28,683 nt of DNA. Source: a virus. Positions 22,924 through 28,683 of the stretch are shown here, piece by piece (position 1 is the stretch's first letter; every line of letters starts with the position of its first letter). The translations under genes were made by a program, and so were the position numbers. Under the pieces are notes generated by a model. It searched no databases. It was not told the origin of the DNA and worked only from the letters and a program-made list of their open reading frames with translations. The stretch spans positions 1 through 28,683 of the IMG/VR virus record IMGVR_UViG_3300045007_000300, one strand, 5' to 3'.

Positions 22924-23934
22924 ATGCCCATTCTCGACAATGAAATCGTCTGGCGGCCAGCCGCCCTGATGTCCGATGTGACGCCCGCGCAGAACGGCGG
23001 GCGGATGACCTTCTCGCAACTGGTGTCCGGGGTGAAAAACAATCTCTTCCCCGACGTGTCGCAGTCCGAGCGACTGGCCGGCGCGGTGAAGTGGCGCAAA
23101 GCCTTCATTCACGTCAACAGTGCGCAGGACACAGCGCTCCTGAACGTGCGCCTGTTCCTCGATAGCCTGACGCCTGCCGGCGACTTCGTGGTGTTCCAGC
23201 CGGGCACACAGACTGACACAGAGGATCAGATCGCCGGGCGGACCTATGGCATCGGCACGCTTTACGCACCCATCGTCGGTGGGGCCGTCCAGATTCAGGT
23301 GGCCTGCGAACACAACGCCGAGTACGCCACCCTGCAACCGCTTCGGGTCGGCGACGTGCTGCGCGTCTCGGATCGACCGAGCACCGGTGGTGCCGGCAAC
23401 GAGGAGTGGGTCAGCGTCACCGGCATTGCCTACGGCGTAGATTTCGCCACGGTGGATGTCTCACCCGCGCTCGTGAACAGCTACGCCACGTCGAACACGT
23501 TGGTGTCCAGCGTGCTGGAACTGCCGAGTGCCGTGGCCAGCGTGAGTGGCGTGTCGGTCACCAGCGGTGGCGGTAGCTTCGATTCCGCCACCGTCGGCAA
23601 CCTCGTCGCCCACAACAAGGGCGCGGTGGAAGAGAGTTGGACGCTGATCTTCACAAGCGCCACCACCTTCACGGTGTCGGGCAACACGGTCGGCACACTG
23701 GCCAGCCCGGGATCGGTCAGCGCCGACTACGCGCCTCTGAACCCGGCGACTGGTACGCCGTACCTCACCATCAAGGCCATCGCTTGGACTGGCACGTTCC
23801 AAACGAATGACACAGTGACCTTTGCAACGCAGCCTGCCGCGATCCCGATCTGGTATCGCCGCCAGGTGCCGGCGGGGACATTCAGCCTGGCGAACGACTT
23901 CACGTCGTTGGCCATTCACGGGGAGAGTGCGTGA
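22924..23934 (+). CDS. Tail-tip structural protein, beta-rich
   Basis: A 336-residue protein with GAGAGGAACCT directly before ATG 22924. The first 100 residues contain IVWRPAALMSDVTPAQNGGR and VKWRKAFIHVNSAQDTALLN; later segments are Ser/Thr/Val/Gly-rich (ASVSGVSVTSGGGSFDSATV, TFTVSGNTVGTLASPGSV), which suggests stacked beta-sandwich domains. No enzymatic motif, coiled coil or membrane segment is visible. It lies in the tail-tip gene set and overlaps the next gene by TGATG. A role as a minor tail or adhesin-supporting protein is inferred from place and composition. Confidence 0.7.
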   Translation: MPILDNEIVWRPAALMSDVTPAQNGGRMTFSQLVSGVKNNLFPDVSQSERLAGAVKWRKAFIHVNSAQDTALLNVRLFLDSLTPAGDFVVFQPGTQTDTEDQIAGRTYGIGTLYAPIVGGAVQIQVACEHNAEYATLQPLRVGDVLRVSDRPSTGGAGNEEWVSVTGIAYGVDFATVDVSPALVNSYATSNTLVSSVLELPSAVASVSGVSVTSGGGSFDSATVGNLVAHNKGAVEESWTLIFTSATTFTVSGNTVGTLASPGSVSADYAPLNPATGTPYLTIKAIAWTGTFQTNDTVTFATQPAAIPIWYRRQVPAGTFSLANDFTSLAIHGESA

Positions 23935-24785
23935 TGGCCCGGGTCGGCTTCAAAAAAACCTTCGCCACCGGCACCTTCGACAAGGCCGGTGTGCAGGCCC
24001 TGTTCGGCCACATCAAGAGCACACTCGTGGCGGCCGGGTTCCAGGTCATTCTGGACACCCCGGATGCCATCGACGTCATACCGATAGGCGCGAACCCTGC
24101 CTTGCCAAACGACGACACGCCGCACTGGGCACTCAACCTTCAGGATGCAGATACCACCGCGTACATTCGAGGCATTCCTGTGTTCGGTGCGAACTACCTC
24201 GATGGGGGAGCCCTCGCGGACAACGGCTTCATCATCGTCAATCCGAACTGGCGCTGGCAGGATCAGAACGCGGAAATCACGTTCTGGTTCGCCGCTGACA
24301 GCGTGGCGGGCTGGTGGTGGCTGCACGCCATCTCGCCCGACATCAACAGCAGCAATGGCCAGACGATGAGCTATGCGTGTGCAGCCGTTACGACGCGCCG
24401 CTACCCCGCCGATCAGCATCAAGGACTCTCGACCCGCTACGGTCTGTGGGACCCGTGGGGCGACTTCTATCCGGCCTACGCGATGGAGACGGATGGGACG
24501 CAGAACCGTTGGCCCTGGACGGGTACCTGGTCGCCCTTCGGCGAGGGATGGGATTTCAATGGAAAGCGCCATCCCGGTTCGCCACTGCCCAAAATGGCCG
24601 TGCCTCAGTTCCCGAATCGGGATGGCGGTGCCGTGTGCATCTACGGAGAGATCAATGAGATTCTGATCCTCACCGATGGCTATGCGCAGGAGGAACAGGT
24701 GTTGCCGGGCTGGGTGGCGATGACCGGCGATGACTGGGATCAACCCTACGCCGTGCCAGCGCCTGCCAGCTTCACCGTGCTATGA
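23934..24785 (+). CDS. Tail-tip structural protein, aromatic-rich
   Basis: A 283-residue protein, ATG 23934 with GGGAGAG upstream. It starts GFKKTFATGTFDKAGVQALF and includes WRWQDQNAEITFWFAADSVA, GWWWLHAIS and RWPWTGTWSPFGEGWDFNG, so it shares the strong Trp/Tyr bias of the large protein at 20143. The remainder is beta-rich. I do not recognise a family. The similar composition suggests the two proteins pack together or bind the same type of ligand at the tail tip. It overlaps the next start by ATGA. No catalytic motif could be picked out. Confidence 0.7.
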   Translation: MARVGFKKTFATGTFDKAGVQALFGHIKSTLVAAGFQVILDTPDAIDVIPIGANPALPNDDTPHWALNLQDADTTAYIRGIPVFGANYLDGGALADNGFIIVNPNWRWQDQNAEITFWFAADSVAGWWWLHAISPDINSSNGQTMSYACAAVTTRRYPADQHQGLSTRYGLWDPWGDFYPAYAMETDGTQNRWPWTGTWSPFGEGWDFNGKRHPGSPLPKMAVPQFPNRDGGAVCIYGEINEILILTDGYAQEEQVLPGWVAMTGDDWDQPYAVPAPASFTVL

Positions 24786-26317
24786 CCATTGGCATTTCGC
24801 TCGCCATTACGCTGGGGGCGGGACTCTACGTTGACTCGGGGCCAACCGTCCTCAAGCGCCGCTTCGAGGCGGCGTGGGGCAAGACGGAAGTTTTCGTGGC
24901 CAATGCCACGCCGTGGGATATGAACCGTGTGCGCGCGTGGCAGTACGCGGAAATCTGGTCGATCCGCTTCGCGCAAAACCATCAGTCATCCTACGGACTG
25001 CGGCTGGAAGGTGGAAGTCGGTATCCCTACGGCGACATGCGCCAGCACCGCCGGATCATCTTGGCAGCTTGGGGCGACGTGCAGCAGACCAAGGCCCGCC
25101 ACGTCATCCCGTACACCGATCTCGGCACCTGCTGGAAATCGATGCGGGTCGCGTACTGGCTGACCCAGCAGGTCGCGGCCAGGCAGGTGCTCGGGTACGA
25201 CGTGACCAACGTCGATCCGGTTGCCAAGCGGCTAACGGCATCCTGGTCGATCCTCGATGACGCCAGACTGCAGGCGGTGGTGAACAGCCCGGAACTCGTC
25301 TGGCACGACCAGCGGATTCGAATCGTTGAGGCGACCCTTTCCTGCGACGAGGAGAGCCCGGTCTGGATTGCGCGGGTCGAGATCGCGGCCATCACCGATT
25401 TCGCCACCATCGGAATCGGCGACACGATCACCCTTGCCTTGGGGCTGGAAATTTTTGTGCTGGTGGTCGATGGCAAGACGCTGTCGCGCACCTCGGTCGC
25501 CGAACAACGGATGGAACTGACGGCAGTCTCGCCCGTGGCGCTGCTCGACGCGCCCTTTGCCGGCACGAGCCGCTACTACGAGGCTGGTGCTGTTTCCGCG
25601 CGTGCGGCGGTGGAGTTCCTGATCGGCTCGGTCGACTGGAGTCTTCCCAGCTGGATCATTCCGGCAGGCCGGCTGATGCTGGAAGGGGCGACACCGCTGG
25701 CAGCCGCCCGCAACATCGTCGCGGCCATCGGCGGCATCGTCGAGAGCAACCCGGATGGCTCGGTGGTTTGCCGCCGCCAGCATCCGGTCAGCATTCCGCA
25801 GTACGGTGCTGCCACAGTCGCGCACAGTCTGTTCGACGCCGACGTGATGTCGGCGCAGGCGCAGATCGCGCCGGTGCGTGGTTTCAATCGGGTGACCATC
25901 GCCAACGAGGAAGGCGGTGCGGGCACGTCCGCTGACCGGATCGAGTACGTGGCCGATGCCGATGATGCCTATCGTGGTACGGTGCGCGCCTATCTCGCCA
26001 GCACCCGTGCGGTGGTGCTGGCCCACACCGGGCATCCGTCCACGGTTATCGCGAGCCTCGGCGCAGTCACCCGCACCGAGAGTGAAACGGTCGAGTTTAT
26101 CGAGGGGCAGGCGAGCACCCGATACCCGGTGACCACCATTGTGAACCTCGCCTGGCAGCACACCGGCCTGGGCGATGTGACCGCCTCGGGCCAGAGCCTC
26201 ACGGCGGCCACCAGCGGTTACAGCCTGCTTCGAATCACCTACACCACCACGTCGCTCGACTGGCGCGTGGCGCTTCCCATCGACGAGGAAGTGCAGTTCG
26301 TGCTGGTCGATGCCTGA
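24782..26317 (+). CDS. Putative tail hub/baseplate-like protein
   Basis: A 511-residue protein that I read as the tail hub. The first 160 residues have IWSIRFAQNHQSSYGLRLEG and SWSILDDARLQAVVNSPE. The central and C-terminal parts are beta-rich and contain GDTITLALGLEIFVLVVDGK, then VEFLIGSVDWSLPSWIIPAG, LAAARNIVAAIGGIVESNPD, GSVVCRRQHP and VRGFNRVTIANE. The ordering of a beta-barrel domain with an inserted alpha/beta domain that handles a 'potential and basis' pattern resembles hub proteins of Mu gp44 or T4 gp27 type, here shared by siphophages. It is the best candidate for the central tail-tip ring. Assignment is moderate. Confidence 0.65.
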   Translation: MTIGISLAITLGAGLYVDSGPTVLKRRFEAAWGKTEVFVANATPWDMNRVRAWQYAEIWSIRFAQNHQSSYGLRLEGGSRYPYGDMRQHRRIILAAWGDVQQTKARHVIPYTDLGTCWKSMRVAYWLTQQVAARQVLGYDVTNVDPVAKRLTASWSILDDARLQAVVNSPELVWHDQRIRIVEATLSCDEESPVWIARVEIAAITDFATIGIGDTITLALGLEIFVLVVDGKTLSRTSVAEQRMELTAVSPVALLDAPFAGTSRYYEAGAVSARAAVEFLIGSVDWSLPSWIIPAGRLMLEGATPLAAARNIVAAIGGIVESNPDGSVVCRRQHPVSIPQYGAATVAHSLFDADVMSAQAQIAPVRGFNRVTIANEEGGAGTSADRIEYVADADDAYRGTVRAYLASTRAVVLAHTGHPSTVIASLGAVTRTESETVEFIEGQASTRYPVTTIVNLAWQHTGLGDVTASGQSLTAATSGYSLLRITYTTTSLDWRVALPIDEEVQFVLVDA

Positions 26318-26326
26318 GGACACATC

Positions 26327-26833
26327 ATGGCCAATGCCACCATTCGCGTTCAATTCGGCAACCCGGACGGCTCGGGTTCGGACGGTCACCTCTCTGCCGA
26401 GGTCGACACCCGTCCCGATGGCCTCAACGGCGGCCGCAGTTCCTTCAGCCCAGGCGAAACCGCCTACATCCTCGTCTACAAGTCCGACAACGTCAGCATC
26501 ACCGACACCATCTGCTCGGCGGGATCGCTCTCGGCACAGGGCAGCGCCGTGGTGACGGTGACCGAGGAACTGATGTTCGAGGATGCCGATACGGCGACGC
26601 TCGGCAAGCCGGCGCGTTCGGCAATTTCGCAGGCTGTTTGGTACGGGCGCAGCCTCGGCGGCCTCACGCTACAGTCCGACAAGGTCACGGTGAAGGCATC
26701 GAGCAAGGGTGTGGCGGTGGCCAAGGTTACCTACGATGCGCTGGCGCTGGTCTATGCCCTGTCGTCGCCCTCCACGCTCAACGGGGAGACGGACTTTTCC
26801 ATCTTGGCCCTGATCAAGGGGACGGCATCGTGA
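26327..26833 (+). CDS. Tail-tip structural protein of unknown family
   Basis: A 168-residue beta-rich protein with GAGGACACATC before ATG 26327. The N-terminus has TIRVQFGNPDGSGSDGHLSA, followed by SSFSPGETAYILVYKSDNVS, and the C-terminal half has VAKVTYDALALVYALSSPST. It has no membrane segment. It follows the hub-like gene and is translationally coupled to the next by GTGA, which places it in the tail-tip set. No further role can be read from it. Confidence 0.7.
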   Translation: MANATIRVQFGNPDGSGSDGHLSAEVDTRPDGLNGGRSSFSPGETAYILVYKSDNVSITDTICSAGSLSAQGSAVVTVTEELMFEDADTATLGKPARSAISQAVWYGRSLGGLTLQSDKVTVKASSKGVAVAKVTYDALALVYALSSPSTLNGETDFSILALIKGTAS

Positions 26834-27126
26834 TCATCGAGGTTTATCGGGGCGACGGTGCGCGCGAGGGGTCGCCCATCGTCGAGCCGCTGCTCGCCGA
26901 CGATGCGCTGATCCATCGGGGCGTGGCCGAGATGGACGCCAATGCGCACGCCTTCAACCGGCTCGAGATGGCGGTGGTTTTTCGGCCAGGGATTCGTCTC
27001 GGTCAGATCGTCGAGGCGACCGACCCGTCCACGGCGAGCCCGTATCGCGCCAAGGTGACCGGCATCCAGATCACGGTGTCGGAAGCCGCCATCGAAACCC
27101 AACTCACCCTGGAGCAGCCGCGATGA
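26830..27126 (+). CDS. Small tail-tip protein of unknown family
   Basis: A 98-residue protein. GTG 26830 overlaps the previous stop, with AAGGGG about eight bases upstream. The sequence IIEVYRGDGAREGSPIVEPL, LIHRGVAEMDANAHAFNRLE and FRPGIRLGQIVEATDPSTAS, then YRAKVTGIQITVSEAAIETQ, is almost all strand, and the middle part resembles a segment of baseplate hub proteins dealing with position and basis changes. It may be a split-off hub domain acting with the 511-residue protein. That is inference from order and pattern. Confidence 0.7.
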   Translation: MIIEVYRGDGAREGSPIVEPLLADDALIHRGVAEMDANAHAFNRLEMAVVFRPGIRLGQIVEATDPSTASPYRAKVTGIQITVSEAAIETQLTLEQPR

Positions 27127-27341
27127 GTTTCGCCTTGAAGGAGCTCACTCGGCTACTTGCGCCGGAGCAAACGGTAGTGGGCGCGGTGGTCGGCATCGAT
27201 GGGGCCGTGGTGCGCGTGGCCACCGAGCGCGGTGCCGTCACCGCCCGGACGCTCGATGCCGTGGCCGTCGGCGACCGGGTGCAGATCAAGAACGGCATCG
27301 CCACCAAGGCACCGGTGGCCAAGCAGGTGTTTCCCGTCTGA
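27123..27341 (+). CDS. Small OB-fold-like tail-tip protein
   Basis: A 72-residue protein beginning at ATG 27123, which overlaps the previous stop by ATGA. After a short helix (FALKELTRLLAPEQ) there are five predicted strands, VVGAVVGIDGAVVRVATERG, AVTARTLD, VAVGDRVQIKNGIATKA. The pattern of Val-rich strands with the GDRVQI turn is that of small OB-like barrels found in baseplate hubs and spikes. It probably completes the tail tip. It is the last gene of the coupled tail set; a 20-nt gap follows. Confidence 0.65.
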   Translation: MSFALKELTRLLAPEQTVVGAVVGIDGAVVRVATERGAVTARTLDAVAVGDRVQIKNGIATKAPVAKQVFPV

Positions 27342-27361
27342 CGACAATTGGAGGAATCGAA

Positions 27362-27595
27362 ATGAAGCAAGCGACGACATTTCTGGAGCGGGTGCGACCC
27401 GTCATCGACGCCCTGCCCGATGGGGCCGACAAGGACACGTTGCTGGCCCTGGCCGAGGCACAGGACACCATCGAGCGCGGTGACGTGCATCCGAAGCAGC
27501 GCGCGCAGGCCATGCGCCGGCTGGTAGGCGGCGCTGCCGTCGTGGCCAGCAGGAAGGCCGGGCGTCTGGCCCAAGGACGCGGCAAGAAGCCGTAG
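27362..27595 (+). CDS. Small helical protein of unknown function
   Basis: A 77-residue protein with GGAGGAATCGAA just before ATG 27362, a strong ribosome site. It is all helix in appearance: FLERVRPVIDALPDGADKDT, LLALAEAQDTIERGDV, then a basic C-terminus (SRKAGRLAQGRGKKP). No membrane segment is evident, though AVVAS is mildly hydrophobic. It lies between the tail-tip set and the lysis genes. I do not recognise the family. Confidence 0.7.
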   Translation: MKQATTFLERVRPVIDALPDGADKDTLLALAEAQDTIERGDVHPKQRAQAMRRLVGGAAVVASRKAGRLAQGRGKKP

Positions 27596-27621
27596 CACCA
27601 AGGCAACCCAAATTCACACCC

Positions 27622-27649
27622 GCGAACCCGCCCAAGAGGCGGGTTTCGC
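27622..27649 (+). terminator. GC hairpin, possible weak terminator or attenuator before the lysis genes
   Basis: GCGAACCCGCC at 27622-27632 pairs with GGCGGGTTTCGC at 27638-27649 around a CAAGA loop, with one bulged base. The stem core AACCCGCC/GGCGGGTT is the same as in the terminator at 2008-2045. Only three T follow the core and these are part of the stem, so termination would be partial at best. The hairpin lies 19 bases before the start of the next gene. Confidence 0.5.
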
Positions 27650-27668
27650 ATTTCTGGAGGACGAAAAC

Positions 27669-27962
27669 ATGGATTCCACCCAAATGGAGCGGCGGAAGAT
27701 GGTGACCATCCCGCAGGAAGAATTCGAGGCGATGCTGGAGCGGGCAGCCGAACGCGGTGCCCGGCACGCGCTCGCCGACGTTGGCCTCGATGGGCCGGAG
27801 GCAGCGCACGACATCCGGGAATTGCGCGGTCTGCTCGACGCATTCAACGAGGCCAAGAAAACCGCCGGCCTGACCATCGTGAAGATGCTGGTCACCGGCC
27901 TGGTGATGGCGCTGCTGGCCGGCGCGTTCCTGAAGCTCAAACTGTTCGGAGGCGGGCAATGA
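27669..27962 (+). CDS. DUF6127-type membrane protein, lysis cassette
   Basis: A 97-residue protein with TGGAGGACGAAAAC before ATG 27669. IPQEEFEAMLERAAERGARH followed by ALADVGLDGPEAAHDIRELR is the pattern I associate with DUF6127. One membrane segment lies near the C-terminus (residues about 69-88, IVKMLVTGLVMALLAGAFL) with a short basic tail after it. One segment and the place before the holin suggest an accessory of lysis, such as an antiholin, but this is only inference. It overlaps the next gene by ATGA. Confidence 0.78.
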   Translation: MDSTQMERRKMVTIPQEEFEAMLERAAERGARHALADVGLDGPEAAHDIRELRGLLDAFNEAKKTAGLTIVKMLVTGLVMALLAGAFLKLKLFGGGQ

Positions 27963-28435
27963 TCGAGACTCTGCTTGGCGGCCTCCTAGGCGGGGCCTTC
28001 CGGCTCGCCCCGGAAATTCTGAAATGGTTCGACCGCAAGGGTGAGCGCAGCCACGAACTGGCGATGCAGGATAAGGCGCTGGAGTTCGAGAAACTGCGCG
28101 GGGCGCAGCGGATGGCAGAGATCGGTGCCGCCGCCGATGCTGCGTGGAATACCGGAGCTATCGATGCCCTGCGTGAGGCCGTCGCGGCGCAGGGGCAGCG
28201 ATCCGGTGTGCGTTGGGCCGATGCCCTGTCGATCAGCGTGCGCCCAGTGATCACCTACTGGTTCATGGCGCTCTACTGCGCGGCCAAGACGGCGGCGTTT
28301 GCGGCTGCCGTCACTGCCGGGGCTGGTTGGGGCACGGCGATCCTTCACGCCTGGACGGAGGCCGATCAGGCGCTGTGGGCGGGGGTGTTGAACTTCTGGT
28401 TCCTGGGGCGCGTGTTCGACCGGGTGCGGCCGTGA
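27959..28435 (+). CDS. Three-TM-type holin
   Basis: A 158-residue protein that fits the gene-transfer-agent/3TM holin family. The N-terminus has a short hydrophobic stretch (LLGGLLGGAFRLAPEILKWF), then a charged helix with EKLRGAQRMAEIGAAADAAW. The last 60 residues have two strongly hydrophobic segments, VRPVITYWFMALYCAAKTAA with following residues, and ALWAGVLNFWFLGRVF. Such holins make holes in the inner membrane that release the endolysin. The endolysin starts at the last base of this gene (TGATG), and it has no signal peptide, so it would need these holes. Confidence 0.8.
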   Translation: MIETLLGGLLGGAFRLAPEILKWFDRKGERSHELAMQDKALEFEKLRGAQRMAEIGAAADAAWNTGAIDALREAVAAQGQRSGVRWADALSISVRPVITYWFMALYCAAKTAAFAAAVTAGAGWGTAILHAWTEADQALWAGVLNFWFLGRVFDRVRP

Positions 28436-28683
28436 TGGAGGTGCCGCAAGCCGCCATCGATCTGGCCAAGCGCTTCGAGGGGTTCGAGCGCAAGGTGAAG
28501 CGAGGTACGGAAATTACCGCCATCCCCTACATCTGCCCGGCAGGGTTCTGGACGATTGGCTACGGCCATCTCTGTGACCCGAAGCATCCGCCAGTCACCG
28601 AAGCCGAGGCCGAGGTCTATCTGACGCGCGATCTGCACACGGCGCTGACGGCGACCCTGCGCTATTGCCCGTCGTTGGCCACT
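28435..28683 (+). CDS. Endolysin, GH24 (T4-type) lysozyme, 3' truncated
   Basis: The first 83 codons of a muramidase that cuts the glycan chains of peptidoglycan; the gene runs off the right edge. RFEGFER supplies the catalytic glutamate (Glu15) and the motif CPAGFWTIGYGH supplies Cys34 and Thr40 at the positions of Asp20 and Thr26 of T4 lysozyme. A Cys in place of the Asp is common in phage members. The loop between Glu15 and Cys34 is about ten residues longer than in T4 lysozyme. No signal peptide or signal-anchor is seen, so it is a cytoplasmic enzyme released by the holin. Confidence 0.93.
   Translation, partial: MEVPQAAIDLAKRFEGFERKVKRGTEITAIPYICPAGFWTIGYGHLCDPKHPPVTEAEAEVYLTRDLHTALTATLRYCPSLAT

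Overview
The window lies entirely inside a tailed-phage genome, probably a prophage or temperate siphovirus of a GC-rich Pseudomonadota host. A betaproteobacterium is my best guess from codon use and protein style, but no host gene is present to confirm it. No integrase, repressor, rRNA, tRNA or CRISPR array is visible. Both edges cut genes: the left edge cuts a P4-type primase/helicase and the right edge cuts a GH24 endolysin.

Layout. Positions 1-1735 hold the end of a replication/late-control segment: primase-helicase C-terminus, a RuvC-like resolvase, a small unknown protein and a DUF6362-type HTH protein. Positions 1736-2057 are non-coding and carry a GC-rich block, a 20-bp perfect palindrome with GTTCGCA repeats, and a strong intrinsic terminator. 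This is my candidate for the packaging (cos/pac) region. Positions 2058-5123 hold two tandem ParB-like/DNA methyltransferase fusions and an HTH protein fused to an RNA-polymerase alpha-CTD-like helix-hairpin-helix. Positions 5104-6490 hold a reverse-strand cassette of three small genes (unknown, DUF3489, DUF6900), each preceded by a copy of the same 31-nt element at a nearly constant distance.

Positions 6531-14570 are a lambda-like packaging and head operon: small and large terminase, two fibre-like proteins, gpW connector, portal, S49 protease with a possible nested scaffold, gpD-like decoration protein, gpE-like major capsid and head-tail joining protein. Positions 14579-20143 are tail genes: tail terminator-like, small unknown, tail tube, a tail-assembly chaperone pair joined by a likely programmed -1 frameshift, DUF6441 and tape measure. 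Positions 20143-27341 are a tail-tip module that does not look like lambda M-L-K-I-J. It includes a very tryptophan-rich 793-residue protein and a probable hub protein. Positions 27362-28683 hold a small unknown gene, a DUF6127 membrane protein, a three-TM-type holin and the endolysin start.

From 6531 onward nearly every junction is an ATGA, GTGA or TGATG overlap or a short gap, so the morphogenesis genes are probably one long translationally coupled late operon. The main points for follow-up are the repeated leader element of the reverse cassette, the T7 frameshift site, the palindrome/repeat cluster at 1946-1983, the inverted repeat plus alternating purine-pyrimidine tract at 553-650, and the undescribed tail-tip proteins.
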